Numbered from the stretch's first letter, positions 1 to 9,196 are shown. The stretch: DNA of 64,000 bases from an archaeon (GCA_024256265.1 JACGUK010000002.1:62001-126000); one strand, 5' to 3'. Notes: a model not told the origin generated them from the sequence alone. Numbers and translations: made by a program.

Positions 1-71
1 GCTACAGGACAGACATCGACACAAACCCCACGTCCCTCACACCTACTTGAATCTATAACCACAGAGACCAT
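1..71 (-). CDS. Ferredoxin, N-terminal part (runs off the window)
   Basis: Reading the minus strand from an ATG at 71 gives MVSVVIDSSRCEGRGVCVDV followed by CPV, the first cluster-binding half of a small ferredoxin. The cysteine spacing is C-x5-C-x3-C-P. The usual second cysteine of C-x2-C-x2-C-x3-C-P is an arginine (CGT, one base from TGT). Known ferredoxins with a [3Fe-4S] cluster lack that cysteine, so this may be such a type rather than a damaged gene. A TATA-like box lies about 22-26 bases upstream of the ATG, which fits a leaderless mRNA. The rest of the gene is outside the window. Confidence 0.7.
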   Translation of the reverse strand, partial: MVSVVIDSSRCEGRGVCVDVCPV

Positions 72-88
72 ACGAGCTCAGCAACCCC

Positions 89-100
89 TTTTAAATAAAA
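89..100 (-). promoter_or_regulatory. TATA-like box of the partial ferredoxin gene
   Basis: Read on the minus strand this is TTTTATTTAAAA. Its centre is about 23 bases before the ATG at 71, close to the archaeal TATA-to-start distance of 26. The placement is by eye. Confidence 0.35.
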
Positions 101-247
101 ACAATTAAACTTTGCTTTAAAATGAGTTTTGCTAAAAACTCAACATATTAAAATTTGATTTGCTTTTCAGATTTTTCTTCATAATTTTTTATTATTTATC
201 CTGCTTTAAATCAAATTCTGTCCATGTTTAAGCTAAATAAATTGATG

Positions 248-1918
248 CTATTCTACCTCACTCCGAAGCATATCTATGCTATTTAATAGACCCTCTTTTG
301 CCTCATCGACTCTTCTCTGATGAATGGGTAAAAGCCTATCAAAAGCCTCCGCTCTAACCTTCTTAGCGAAGAATTGCTCATAAAGGTTAATCAATTCTCT
401 ATCAGCACGATCGTAATCACGATGAAGATCGCTTATCTTGGATAAAAGTTCTTGAAGAGAAGGCTGTAAAGAGATCAATTTTGGTCTTAACTCATTTATC
501 TTAATGATAGCCTTGCTTATCCTTTCATCAAGCAATTGTCGTGTCGTCTTAAATTCGATTTTAGAGATTTGATCTGATTGCCTCTTCTTATATAGATCAA
601 TTAGCTCTTTTGTTGCTGTAATCTTTTCTTCAAAAGATTCGATATACTCCTTAGTCCTGATAACTATCTCTTTTAATTCCTCTTTGATAAATGGCTTTCC
701 TACGATAAGAAAGGCTATTAGAGTTGCTATGAAGAAAAATGATGCAATGGGCATGATGTCTTTAGAAGCCCAAGCCAATCCAAATCTAAATTCTATCCTT
801 TGCTCTCCATCTAATGGACTGGCATTCACTTTATTTTCCTCAGTCTTACTATAGGCAAAGAAACCCTCTGGAAGAGTGACTTTTAAAGTATAATCATATA
901 CAACACCATCGATAGGGCTCTTTAAGGTAAGAGAAAGCTCGAATAAACCATCTTTTGCTTTGATAAAATCTGAGGGTTTTATAGGGTATTCTAAAGTCAC
1001 TGTGTATATCTCCCCTCTCGTCAAATTAGTCCCTAAATCTACTTGCCTTTTGTTGGCATCACTCAAAGGATTAGAAAATGGATTGGTCAAAGGTGGGATT
1101 ATAGTGATGCTCTTAAAGTCATTGGTTAATAGGCTTGGCTTCAATTTGCTTATACTTCTATTGTCGTAATTGATCATAGTTATGGTATCTCTAACCCTGA
1201 TATCTCCTAGAGGAGACAATATCAACTCTCTTTTTGCTTTAGTAAACTCTAAAAGGGCAAAATAGATACCCTCTACAGGAATGTTTATCGTCACGTTCTC
1301 AGTTATAGAAAAGCCTTGAGCGACTTTTGAGAAGTTTCCTATCAATGTATGTATATATGTTCTATCATCAATTATTTCTTTGAATTTCTCATGCTGGCTA
1401 GTGAAGATTGTAAGAGGTGGGATGCTTAAGGATGAATTGACTTGCTCAATGGGCAAGCTTAGAGCTGGAACGAGAGGGATTGAAGCACTGTAATTTGAAT
1501 CGCCAGCTGGAGAGAATGTCTTCACAAGGTAAAATTTAACTGAAATAGTAAAATTCTCATCTTGTTGGATTTCGTAGCCTTTTGTGTCTATAGTAAGCCT
1601 TGTATAATTTTCAGTCAAAGCTATATTGAAATTAAAATCGCTAGGGCTTATTAATTGTGGAATTATTTTATTATAAAGCTCAGAAGGATAAGTTATATTG
1701 ATTAATGGTAAGGTAGCAGGACTTCCAAGATCATTCTTGATAAAGATGGTCTCATTAACTAGAATGAAGCCATAATCGCTCACAAACATTTGATGGTTAA
1801 AGGATGAGATCTTGTCTATTGTTGCCTGAGCTTCCTGAGCTTTAGCTTGATAGGAGATTGATGGGAATATTAATAATGCTATGACCAAAATGATAGCATA
1901 TTTTCTCAACAAGACCAT
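248..1918 (-). CDS. Exported membrane-anchored protein with cytoplasmic coiled coil
   Basis: I do not recognise the family. The N-terminus is a signal peptide or membrane anchor (residues about 4-24, then a cleavable-looking AKA-Q). It is followed by roughly 360 residues rich in beta-strand and N-x-S/T patterns that look extracytoplasmic. One strong transmembrane segment follows near residues 395-415 (IMPIASFFFIATLIAFLIVG). The last 140 residues are charged, helical and coiled-coil-like, so they should face the cytoplasm. The ATG at 1918 is preferred over a TTG at 1927 because an AT-rich TATA-like stretch (about 1943-1950) lies one promoter distance away. It may be a surface sensor or a structural protein, but nothing in the sequence settles this. 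Confidence 0.75.
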   Translation of the reverse strand: MVLLRKYAIILVIALLIFPSISYQAKAQEAQATIDKISSFNHQMFVSDYGFILVNETIFIKNDLGSPATLPLINITYPSELYNKIIPQLISPSDFNFNIALTENYTRLTIDTKGYEIQQDENFTISVKFYLVKTFSPAGDSNYSASIPLVPALSLPIEQVNSSLSIPPLTIFTSQHEKFKEIIDDRTYIHTLIGNFSKVAQGFSITENVTINIPVEGIYFALLEFTKAKRELILSPLGDIRVRDTITMINYDNRSISKLKPSLLTNDFKSITIIPPLTNPFSNPLSDANKRQVDLGTNLTRGEIYTVTLEYPIKPSDFIKAKDGLFELSLTLKSPIDGVVYDYTLKVTLPEGFFAYSKTEENKVNASPLDGEQRIEFRFGLAWASKDIMPIASFFFIATLIAFLIVGKPFIKEELKEIVIRTKEYIESFEEKITATKELIDLYKKRQSDQISKIEFKTTRQLLDERISKAIIKINELRPKLISLQPSLQELLSKISDLHRDYDRADRELINLYEQFFAKKVRAEAFDRLLPIHQRRVDEAKEGLLNSIDMLRSEVE

Positions 1919-1968
1919 CCAAGCCAAGGATTATAAATATCGATTAAAATACTTAGCCCTAACACAAT

Positions 1969-2325
1969 TTAATCGGACTTTAGCTTATCTTTTATGGGTA
2001 TGAGCCTTCCATCCTCTTTTACCATTATCTTCGTTTCTATACGTATATTCATACCAAGTTTTCTAAATAGCCAAAGAAGCTCTCCTCCTGATATGTAGCC
2101 CTTCAAATCCCCAGACTTGATAAGCTCAGCAAGTTTATCCACAACAATGGCAGTATTCTTTGGATAAGATTTCTCAGCAATCGTAAGGACTTCTTCTCCT
2201 CTATCTACCAATCTACTAAGTACCAAATCTCTAGATGTCTCTTCTTTCGGCTTTTTAGTGAGCTTCTTCTTTAGCTCTAAAAGTTTCTTTGCTGTCAGTA
2301 AGTCTAATTCTTTATCTTCTCCCAT
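1969..2325 (-). CDS. PDCD5-like DNA-binding protein (tentative)
   Basis: This is a small basic, mostly helical protein of about 118 residues. A lysine-rich N-terminal helix is followed by a three-helix-like core (RDLVLSRLVDRGEEVLTIAE, then a segment ending in AELIKSG) and a final GELLWLFRKLG helix. The length, basic start and helix order resemble the archaeal PDCD5/TFAR19-related double-stranded-DNA-binding family. I see no diagnostic residue, so the family call is tentative. The ATG at 2325 is chosen because AGGTTGAT lies just upstream; a TTG at 2334 is also possible. The gene lies 20 bases downstream of pdxT on the same strand and may be co-transcribed with pdxS-pdxT. Confidence 0.55.
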   Translation of the reverse strand: MGEDKELDLLTAKKLLELKKKLTKKPKEETSRDLVLSRLVDRGEEVLTIAEKSYPKNTAIVVDKLAELIKSGDLKGYISGGELLWLFRKLGMNIRIETKIMVKEDGRLIPIKDKLKSD

Positions 2326-2344
2326 AAATATCAACCTATAATCA

Positions 2345-3013
2345 TCATGAATTAGCTTTAGAGATTCTATCCTTAAAAGGAGACTTTAATACAAGCTCAA
2401 TAAAGAGCTCATGAAGCCTTGTATCATCTGTCAGCTCAGGATGAAAAGCAATACCCATTAGGCTGTTTTGCTGAACTGCCACTATCTTATCTTCATAACT
2501 TGCAATAATTTCAACATCATTGCTCAGAATCGAGCTTATGGCTGGTGCTCTTATGAAGACCCCTGGAAAAGGATTCTTTCCTATCTTGGGTATCTTGATA
2601 TCTATCTCAAAGGATTCACGCTGTCTCCCAAAGGCGTTTCTTATAACCTCTACATCCAATAATCCTAAAGTTGGTTGACCTGTCTCCCCTATCTTCACAT
2701 CACGAACCTTTTTAGCCATCAAAATCAAGCCTGAGCATGTACCGAGCATGGGCATGCCAGCAAAAACAGCATCTTTGATTTTAGGAATTATCTCATAACG
2801 TTCAGCTATTCTTCCTATGGTTGTGCTCTCGCCACCAGGGATTATAAGGCCATGAATATCGTCTATTTGATCCTTTTTCTTAACTATTATTGCTTCTCCT
2901 TCTAAACCCATCCCTTTTAAAGCTGTATTTGCCATATCTATATGCTCCGATACATCTCCTTGAAGAGCTAGTACACCTATTCTTAAAGGCTTCAATTTTA
3001 CTTTATTACACAC
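2345..3013 (-). CDS. pdxT: Pyridoxal 5'-phosphate synthase glutaminase subunit PdxT
   Basis: PdxT is a class I glutamine amidotransferase that releases ammonia for PLP synthesis by PdxS. The visible motifs are ALQGDVSEH near residue 16, the oxyanion strand [10 protein letters not shown] near 59, the nucleophile Cys93 in GTCSG, and the His-x-Glu pair in FHPEL near the C-terminus. These complete the Cys-His-Glu triad. The length (222) is slightly above the usual 190-200. The start is a GTG that overlaps the 3' end of pdxS by 8 bases (GTGTGTAA), which implies coupled translation of the two subunits. Confidence 0.96.
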   Translation of the reverse strand: MCNKVKLKPLRIGVLALQGDVSEHIDMANTALKGMGLEGEAIIVKKKDQIDDIHGLIIPGGESTTIGRIAERYEIIPKIKDAVFAGMPMLGTCSGLILMAKKVRDVKIGETGQPTLGLLDVEVIRNAFGRQRESFEIDIKIPKIGKNPFPGVFIRAPAISSILSNDVEIIASYEDKIVAVQQNSLMGIAFHPELTDDTRLHELFIELVLKSPFKDRISKANS

Positions 3014-3926
3014 CCCTAACTTGCATCATCTGCTCTGGCTTTAATGTCTTGATGTCTATACCTATCATAGACTTCTCTTCAGATATCATCTTGCTTGCTT
3101 CTAATACAGTCTTTGGATCATCCCAGTAAGTAGTTGCTATGACTATAGCCTCAGCCCTTGTTGCAGGGTCCTTTGATTTGAATATGCCTGAGCCAACGAA
3201 TACTCCATCAGCCCCTAGGTGCATCATTAAAGCTGCATCTGCAGGCGTTGCTATTCCCCCAGCAGCAAAATTTACTACAGGCAATCTACCAAGCTTGGCT
3301 GTTTCTTTAACTAGATCAATGGGCACTCTAAACTCTTTTGCCGTATCGAGAAATTGCTCTTCACTCATGCTCTTCAATTCTCTAATCTTGCCCATGACTA
3401 ATTTTATGTGCTTCACAGCTTCAGCAACATTTCCAGTGCCAGCCTCTCCTTTTGTTCTAAGCATAGAAGCTCCTTCTGCAATTCTACGCAAAGCCTCTCC
3501 CAAATCTCTACAGCCATTGACGAAGGGAACTGTGAACTCCCACTTATCTATATGGTGAGCATCATCAGCAGGCGTTAGAACCTCGCTCTCATCTATCATG
3601 TCTATCCCTAAGACTTCAAGGATTTTTGCCTCCATGTAATGCCCTATCCTACATTTTGCCATTACAGGTATTGTTATATGATCTATGACTTCTTGTATCC
3701 TTTTAGGGTCACACATCCTAGCAACTCCTCCTGCAGCCCTAACATCAACTGGTAATTTATCAAGGACCATTACAGCTATTGCACCAGAATCTTCAGCGAT
3801 CTGAGCCTGCTCAACATTGGTTACATCCATTATTACCCCTCCCTTTTGCATCTTTGCGAAGCCCCTTTTCACTCTGATAGTACCAAATAATGGCTTCCCC
3901 GTTTTCTCAATAGTTATTATCGTCAT
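3006..3926 (-). CDS. pdxS: Pyridoxal 5'-phosphate synthase subunit PdxS
   Basis: PdxS makes PLP from ribose 5-phosphate, glyceraldehyde 3-phosphate and ammonia, as the (beta/alpha)8 core of a PdxS12-PdxT12 complex. The sequence is highly conserved, including the two active-site lysine regions [10 protein letters not shown] and [11 protein letters not shown] and the phosphate-binding [12 protein letters not shown]. The length of 306 is typical. GAGGT lies 8 bases before the ATG, and a TTAAATAA box around 3951-3958 fits a transcript starting very near the start codon. It heads the pdxS-pdxT pair. Confidence 0.97.
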   Translation of the reverse strand: MTIITIEKTGKPLFGTIRVKRGFAKMQKGGVIMDVTNVEQAQIAEDSGAIAVMVLDKLPVDVRAAGGVARMCDPKRIQEVIDHITIPVMAKCRIGHYMEAKILEVLGIDMIDESEVLTPADDAHHIDKWEFTVPFVNGCRDLGEALRRIAEGASMLRTKGEAGTGNVAEAVKHIKLVMGKIRELKSMSEEQFLDTAKEFRVPIDLVKETAKLGRLPVVNFAAGGIATPADAALMMHLGADGVFVGSGIFKSKDPATRAEAIVIATTYWDDPKTVLEASKMISEEKSMIGIDIKTLKPEQMMQVRGV

Positions 3927-4046
3927 AACTCTAACCTCTTAGTAGTCTCTTATTTAAGAAGATTATTCCTTATTTATAAGTTAATTTATGCCAAGATTTG
4001 TTAGAATCGATTGAAGATTGTTTACGCTTTGATGTTAAAGATAAAC

Positions 4047-4889
4047 CTATAGTTGAATAGCCAAGTTTAAAATGGCTAAAGATGCTAATAGCGCTTCTTC
4101 AGTTCTAACTGTTGCTGTCTTTTGATCAGGCATAGTATTTATAGTAAATTTGCTGATTTGCATAGGATTCATATTTTCATCTGAAAGAATCTCGAATATC
4201 CCTCTTTTAGGAGAGCCAAATACAAGAATTATGCTCCTTGCTCTTTTTACTTCATCAATCAACTCAGACCAGACTTCAGTTATTAGTTTGCCTTTCCTAG
4301 ATGTGAAGATTATCAAATCTGCATTTATGCTCTTTACAAGTTTTCCTAATGATGGAGCAATTTTGACTTTATAGCCCCAATAATCTTTTATCTCATCCTT
4401 TTTTGCTACTCTGCATCTTAAATCTGGGAAAGGTGATGTGAAGATAACTGCCAATCTCTCACCTTCTCTTGCAATGTCCTCTAAAGGTATAAGGGAGGAT
4501 AGACCAACATCCACTAGCATTCTCTCCCCTGATTTTATAGCTACACCCTCTCTCAAATCTCCAACTCGAACATCAGATAAAGGAATTTCTAACTTATGGT
4601 GAGGAGTTCTTAATGGTGGTAGAAGACCTGCATATGTTAGTGCCTTCAATTGTTTAAAAATCTTCTTCCTAAGATACTGTGGTGTCTCCATATACTCGAG
4701 AATAGTCTTTATAATTTCACAATCCTCTTCATAATCTCCTGAACTATCTTTGTAGAGATAAATCTTTGAAACTCTGAAGATGGAGCAAGCTCTACCAACC
4801 ATGCCTAATTTTGATGTCTTCTCTCTAAGATGGGCTGAATCTGATACGAGTGAGTCTGGTATAGCAACCCATAACTGCGGGGCAATCAT
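4047..4889 (-). CDS. SPOUT-superfamily RNA methyltransferase (archaeal DUF171/MTH1 type)
   Basis: The protein matches the archaeal/eukaryal SPOUT methyltransferase family typified by MTH1 (COG2106). Visible hallmarks are IPDSLVSD, LREKT, the block YAGLLPPLRTPHHKL and the C-terminal VRTEEALLASLAILN that forms part of the knot. Such enzymes methylate RNA with S-adenosylmethionine; the target here is unknown. The frame stays open to 5030, but the ATG at 4889 is the better start. Family members begin just before IPDSL, a TATA-like CTTTTATC at about 4912-4919 lies 26 bases upstream (leaderless), and the extra N-terminal stretch would overlap a divergent gene. Confidence 0.85.
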   Translation of the reverse strand: MIAPQLWVAIPDSLVSDSAHLREKTSKLGMVGRACSIFRVSKIYLYKDSSGDYEEDCEIIKTILEYMETPQYLRKKIFKQLKALTYAGLLPPLRTPHHKLEIPLSDVRVGDLREGVAIKSGERMLVDVGLSSLIPLEDIAREGERLAVIFTSPFPDLRCRVAKKDEIKDYWGYKVKIAPSLGKLVKSINADLIIFTSRKGKLITEVWSELIDEVKRARSIILVFGSPKRGIFEILSDENMNPMQISKFTINTMPDQKTATVRTEEALLASLAILNLAIQL

Positions 4890-4911
4890 AATTATAGATA
4901 ATAATACTCCT

Positions 4912-4920
4912 TGATAAAAG
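4912..4920 (-). promoter_or_regulatory. TATA-like box of the SPOUT methyltransferase gene
   Basis: The minus strand reads ACTTTTATC. Its centre lies about 26 bases upstream of the ATG at 4889, so the transcript would start at or next to the start codon. It decides between the starts at 4889 and 5030. Confidence 0.45.
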
Positions 4921-4977
4921 TTCAATAATAGGAATTTTTCAAGGATAGTGGCTTTAATGGAACCTGCTAGATCGAGA

Positions 4978-5172
4978 ATGTCGATAAGATCTATTGTTAT
5001 ATCTTTGATAGCATTGGGTTTCTCTGCCATCTTTCTAGGTATTTTAGTTCGATCTTTCGATCTTGAAGCATCAACCTTCTTTATAATATTGGGTCTTTTA
5101 CTCTCCCTATCTTCTGCCTTTTTTTATATCTATTATTACAAACGGATAGTAGTAACTGACGAAGATTTCTAA
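4978..5172 (+). CDS. Small membrane protein with two transmembrane segments
   Basis: The predicted 64-residue product has two clear hydrophobic helices (about residues 3-22 and 31-52) joined by a short charged loop. It ends in a YYYKR-type positive patch and an acidic tail. The ATG at 4978 is chosen so that the first helix is preceded by a short N-terminus; an in-frame ATG at 4948 also exists. It is divergent from the SPOUT gene with 88 bases between starts, which is ordinary for an archaeal divergent promoter. No family is recognised. Confidence 0.6.
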   Translation: MSIRSIVISLIALGFSAIFLGILVRSFDLEASTFFIILGLLLSLSSAFFYIYYYKRIVVTDEDF

Positions 5173-5268
5173 ATTGAATTCGTTAACTAACATGAATAAA
5201 GCTCTGGAATAAGCTTTATGATAAAGTTTAAGGCTCGTGATGCCTTCCTGATAGCAATAGAGAGCTTC

Positions 5269-6054
5269 TCATGATATGAGCCTTCTTTTCATCAAATTAA
5301 CCGACAGCACATAGAACACGAAAGAGACTATGGCTATCCAGATCAGATTTAAAGGCAGAAGCTCGTCCCATCTGTTCATTGCTAGGGCTCTAGATATGCT
5401 GACTACGTGGACCAAGGGTAGGCTGGCAAAAGAGGCGTACTGGACGGGTTGGGGCAGTACGGATATGGGGAAGAAGGTCCCGCTGAAGAGAAACATGGGA
5501 GTGATCAGCAGAAAGACTGGGTAGTTAAGGGAGTTTATGTTGGGGGATATAGCTGTAAAGCACATAGCTATAGTCGAGAAGAGGAAGCCTGAGATAAAAG
5601 AGAAGGGAATTATGATCAAAGCTGTAGGAAGGCTTACGAGCCCGAATGCTATGATCACTAAAAGCATAAGTGAGGCGTTTATAAGGCTCTTAGTAGCGCC
5701 CCAAAGTATCTCTCCCGTGATGACTTCATCCAAGTTGAGGGGAGTTGCTATCATCGCATCGAAGGTCTTCTGATAATACATTCTTACATATGATCCATAG
5801 GTGCATTCGAAGAATGCCGAGTTCATGATGGAGATGGAGATCAACCCGGGGGCTATGAATACTGCGTAGGGAACTCCGTTTATTGCCCCTATATATCCAC
5901 CCAGTCCAAAGCCCAAGGCCAAAAGGTAGAGGATGGGTTCAAGAAAGGGTAGTATAAAGTTGACCCTATACGTCTTCATGAATACGTCCTTGTTCCTCAT
6001 CCAAACTTTCCAAGCCCAACCACTCACTTTTGGGAGCTTCAGGTAGGAGTGCAT
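5269..6054 (-). CDS. ABC-2 type transporter permease
   Basis: This is a 261-residue DrrB/NodJ-type permease with about six hydrophobic segments and the typical ABC-2 loop (YQKTFDAMIATPLNLDEVITG) that contacts the ATPase. It ends in a final helix and LMKRR. It starts 4 bases after the ATPase gene stops, so the two form one exporter operon. The substrate cannot be told; relatives export drugs, lipids or polysaccharides. Base composition of this pair is visibly more GC-rich than the surrounding genes, which may point to transfer. Confidence 0.9.
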   Translation of the reverse strand: MHSYLKLPKVSGWAWKVWMRNKDVFMKTYRVNFILPFLEPILYLLALGFGLGGYIGAINGVPYAVFIAPGLISISIMNSAFFECTYGSYVRMYYQKTFDAMIATPLNLDEVITGEILWGATKSLINASLMLLVIIAFGLVSLPTALIIIPFSFISGFLFSTIAMCFTAISPNINSLNYPVFLLITPMFLFSGTFFPISVLPQPVQYASFASLPLVHVVSISRALAMNRWDELLPLNLIWIAIVSFVFYVLSVNLMKRRLIS

Positions 6055-6058
6055 CCCA

Positions 6059-6967
6059 TCACTCTCTGAGGGCTCTACCTGTCAGCTTAAGAAAGACGTC
6101 TTCAAGAGTGGCAGACCTTACTGTAGTCTGACCGAGTTTACACTGATTCGTGAGGACAAACATCAGATCCGAAGGCCTATCAGTGAAAATACGAATCGTA
6201 TCCTCAACCACCTCAAACTCTAGCTTCATCTTTTGTAGGCAGGAAAGAACTTCTGGATCTGCCTTGGCCTCTAGAACACTGGTTCCAATCTGCTCTCTCA
6301 CAATATCCTCAGGTTTTCCCTCGACCAGAATCCTACCATAGTCCATTATCACTAACCTATCACAAAGCTGTGATGCCTCCTCCATATAATGAGTAGTAAG
6401 TATTATCGTAACCCCTTCTCTCTTTAGGCTTCTCAGTTTTTCCCATATAAGATGCCTTGCCTGAGGGTCTAGTCCTACTGTGGGCTCGTCCAAGATTAGT
6501 ATCTTTGGCTCGTTCAAAAGGGCTCTTGCAAGAATCAATCTTCTCTTCATCCCTCCAGAAAGCCTATCGATGACAGTGTCCTTTTTGTCTTCCAACTGAA
6601 TGAATTTTAGAAGTCTCTTAATACTTTGCCTTGCTTCTTTCTTTGGGATGTTGAAGTATCGAGAGTAGACCATAAGGTTCTCGTATACTGTGAAGTCAGG
6701 ATCAAGGTTGTTCTCCTGAGGCACTACGCCAAGGTTCCTTTTGATCTCCTTTGAGTAAAACTCCACATCCATCCCCAAAACTTCGAGCTTGCCCAAGGTC
6801 TTTGGGGAGACGCACTGAATCATCTTTATTATGGTGGTCTTTCCAGCGCCATTAGGACCCAAGAAGCCAAAGCACTCGCCCTGTTCTACGTCAAAACTTA
6901 TGCTATTAACTGCTAGTAGGTCTTCATACTTTTTTGTCAAATTTTCTGCTGATACTATTGAAGGCAT
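6059..6967 (-). CDS. ABC transporter ATP-binding protein (DrrA type)
   Basis: This is a 302-residue ATPase with Walker A GPNGAGKTT (near residue 37), the Q-loop VPQEN, the signature LSGGMKRR, Walker B ILILDEPTVGLDP and the switch histidine in LTTHYMEEA. The C-terminal 80 residues form the extra domain typical of DrrA-like exporters. It lies directly upstream of the permease on the same strand. A second, only distantly similar pair is present at 32747-34608. Confidence 0.94.
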   Translation of the reverse strand: MPSIVSAENLTKKYEDLLAVNSISFDVEQGECFGFLGPNGAGKTTIIKMIQCVSPKTLGKLEVLGMDVEFYSKEIKRNLGVVPQENNLDPDFTVYENLMVYSRYFNIPKKEARQSIKRLLKFIQLEDKKDTVIDRLSGGMKRRLILARALLNEPKILILDEPTVGLDPQARHLIWEKLRSLKREGVTIILTTHYMEEASQLCDRLVIMDYGRILVEGKPEDIVREQIGTSVLEAKADPEVLSCLQKMKLEFEVVEDTIRIFTDRPSDLMFVLTNQCKLGQTTVRSATLEDVFLKLTGRALRE

Positions 6968-7080
6968 AAAAAAACCTCAGTTAGTTTTCAATTCTCTAAG
7001 ATCAGTTCTGCTTTTTATTCTTTCTTAAAGCCATACCAATAAACATTTAAAAAACATCAACGAACTTGCTTCAGAGCAAA

Positions 7081-8073
7081 ATGGGTCATAGAAAGAAGAG
7101 CGCTCCTAGAAGAGGATCATTAGCATATAAGCCTAGGGGAAGGGCTGCTAGCATAGTTCCTACTGTTAGGACTTGGCCTGAAATTTCAATAGATAAGCCC
7201 TCACTTCTAGGCTTTGCAGGCTTCAAGGCAGGTTCTATACATATAATAACTGTAGATGATAGAGAGAAGACGCCCAACTTTGGCAAGCCTATCTTCAACT
7301 CTGCTACTGTTCTTAGTGTACCACCTATCTTCATTTATGGTATAAGAGCCTATGGGGAGAATGATAAAGGTCTATTTGTAATCAGAGATGCTTATAGCGA
7401 TAAATTGCCAAAGGGTTTGAGTGAAAAGGGCAAACCAAAGGCTATAGAAGATGCTTTAAAAAAGATAGAAAGCAATTTAGACAAAGTAGCTCAAATATCT
7501 GCCATAGTAAGCGTTTATCCTAAGGATGTGGGATTATCACAAAAGAAGCCTATTCTTTTTGAAGTCGGTGTCAGTGGAGGAGATATGAAATCACGCTTTG
7601 AATACTTGAAGAGCTTATTGGGCAAAGAGGTTAAAATCAATGATGTAATCAAGCCTGGCATGTATGTTGATGTAATAGCCATCACGAAAGGAAAGGGCAT
7701 TGAAGGACCTGTAACAAGGTTTGGCATAAAGAGGAAGAGTCATAAGTCAAGAAAGAGTGTAAGAGCTGTAGCTACACTTGGACCATGGCATCCTGCTTCT
7801 GTCATGTATACAGTCCCTAGAGCTGGCCAGATGGGCTATCATCAAAGAGTTGAGTACAATAAGAAGGCTATCATGGTATCTAATGCAAAAGAGGCAGAGA
7901 TAACACCTAAAGGCGGTTTTCCTCACTTTGGTGTAATTAAAGGGGATTACATAATCTTAAAGGGATCTGTACCAGGACCAGCAAAAAGGTTGATCAAGAT
8001 ACGCTTACCATTAAGGTCTCCTAAAGCCAAGGTTCAGCCACCAAAAGTTCTTGAGATAAGCATAAGAAGGTAA
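7081..8073 (+). CDS. rpl3: Large-subunit ribosomal protein uL3
   Basis: uL3 binds near the 3' end of 23S rRNA and the peptidyl-transferase centre. The N-terminus MGHRKKSAPRRGSLAYKPRG and the internal GPVTRFGIKRKSHKSRKS and WHPASVMYTVPRAGQMGYHQ are archaeal uL3 hallmarks. I choose the ATG at 7081 because archaeal uL3 starts with this GHRK-type sequence; the frame also opens at a TTG at 7066. A TTTAAAA box lies near 7047. It is the first gene of the uL3-uL4-uL23-uL2-uS19 operon. Confidence 0.97.
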   Translation: MGHRKKSAPRRGSLAYKPRGRAASIVPTVRTWPEISIDKPSLLGFAGFKAGSIHIITVDDREKTPNFGKPIFNSATVLSVPPIFIYGIRAYGENDKGLFVIRDAYSDKLPKGLSEKGKPKAIEDALKKIESNLDKVAQISAIVSVYPKDVGLSQKKPILFEVGVSGGDMKSRFEYLKSLLGKEVKINDVIKPGMYVDVIAITKGKGIEGPVTRFGIKRKSHKSRKSVRAVATLGPWHPASVMYTVPRAGQMGYHQRVEYNKKAIMVSNAKEAEITPKGGFPHFGVIKGDYIILKGSVPGPAKRLIKIRLPLRSPKAKVQPPKVLEISIRR

Positions 8074-8077
8074 TATC

Positions 8078-8890
8078 ATGGCTAAAATTCCTGTTTATAA
8101 TCTCGATGGTTCTAAAGCAAGTGAAATAGATCTACCAGAGGTCTTCTCTACTCCCTTCAGACCTGATGTAATTCATAGGGCTTATGTTGCATTATCATCA
8201 CATAATATTCAGCCTCAAGGCAGAGACCCTTTGGCTGGAAAGAAGACAAGTGCATCAACCTATAACCCTCCAACAGGCCGTGGAATATCAAGAGTCCCAA
8301 GAGTCAAAGGTGAAAGAAATCCTAGATCAGGGCAAGCAGCAGGAATAGCAAGTGTAGTGAAAGGTAGGCAAGCCCATCCCCCAAGGTCTGAAAAGAGAAT
8401 AAGAAAAGAGATAAATAAAAAAGAGAGATTGTTGGCTATAGCCTCAGCTATAGCATCATCTTCTAATAGAGAGCTAATCATTCTAAGAGGTCATAAGATA
8501 GATAAAGTTCCAAATATCCCTCTTGTAGTATCTGATGAATTTCAGGGCTTAGATAAGGCGAAGAATCTTAAGTCCTTCTTTGAAAGATTTGGTTTAGATG
8601 AAGATGTTGATAGAGCAGCAGGGAAGAGAAAGACTATCTCTGGCAAGCCTAGGATGCGTGGTAGAGCAAAAAGAAAAGCAAAAGGTCCTCTAATAGTTGT
8701 AGCTGAAGATAAAGGCATAGGAAAAGCTGTAAAGAACTTTTCAGGAGTTGATTCTGTATTGGCAAAGGATTTAAGTGTATTACACCTAGCACCTGGTTCT
8801 TATCCTGGCAGGCTTGTTGTATGGACAGAGTCTGCTCTAAAATCTCTCAATAAACCTTTAATGGAGGTTGCTAGAAGGTTTGCGAGTTGA
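8078..8890 (+). CDS. rpl4: Large-subunit ribosomal protein uL4
   Basis: This is a 270-residue archaeal uL4. The conserved central stretch SRVPRVKGERNPRSGQAAGI is followed by the HPPRSEKRIRKEINKKER helix and the C-terminal nucleotide-binding-like domain (LAPGSYPGRLVVWTESAL). It starts 4 bases after uL3 and its end overlaps the start of uL23. uL4 lines the nascent-peptide exit tunnel. Confidence 0.97.
   Translation: MAKIPVYNLDGSKASEIDLPEVFSTPFRPDVIHRAYVALSSHNIQPQGRDPLAGKKTSASTYNPPTGRGISRVPRVKGERNPRSGQAAGIASVVKGRQAHPPRSEKRIRKEINKKERLLAIASAIASSSNRELIILRGHKIDKVPNIPLVVSDEFQGLDKAKNLKSFFERFGLDEDVDRAAGKRKTISGKPRMRGRAKRKAKGPLIVVAEDKGIGKAVKNFSGVDSVLAKDLSVLHLAPGSYPGRLVVWTESALKSLNKPLMEVARRFAS
8863..8867 (+). 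promoter_or_regulatory. Ribosome-binding site for uL23 (decides the start)
   Basis: GGAGG within the last codons of uL4 matches the 16S rRNA 3' end. Its 12-base distance to the TTG at 8880 supports that start over the one at 8868. Confidence 0.55.
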
Positions 8891-9146
8891 AGATGCATCA
8901 AGAATCATAAAAAGACCCTATTCCACTGAAAAGACCTTTAGCCTTATCGAGAGAGAGAATAAACTTGTTTTCATAGTGGATGAGAAGGCTAGTAAAAGGG
9001 CTATAAAGCAAGCCATTGAGATTTTATATGATGTAAAAGTTGATTCATTGAATACTGCGAATACTATTTATGGCAAAAAGGCATACGTGAAATTGTCGAA
9101 GGAGAATCCAGCAACAGATTTAGCTACAAGGCTAGGTCTAGTATAA
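8880..9146 (+). CDS. rpl23: Large-subunit ribosomal protein uL23
   Basis: The conserved core SRIIKRPYSTEKTF and AIEILYDVKVDSLNT identify uL23, the tunnel-exit protein that docks SRP. There is no ATG in a sensible place. The TTG at 8880 is preferred because GGAGG at 8863-8867 lies 12 bases upstream, inside the end of uL4. A TTG at 8868 is possible but sits right against that site. The gene then overlaps uL4 by 11 bases, so translation is probably coupled. The product is about 88 residues, usual for archaea. Confidence 0.92.
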   Translation: MRVEDASRIIKRPYSTEKTFSLIERENKLVFIVDEKASKRAIKQAIEILYDVKVDSLNTANTIYGKKAYVKLSKENPATDLATRLGLV

Positions 9147-9196
9147 ATTGATGTAAAGACTTAAGAGTAGCAATAAACAAAATTTTAGTGATAGCT

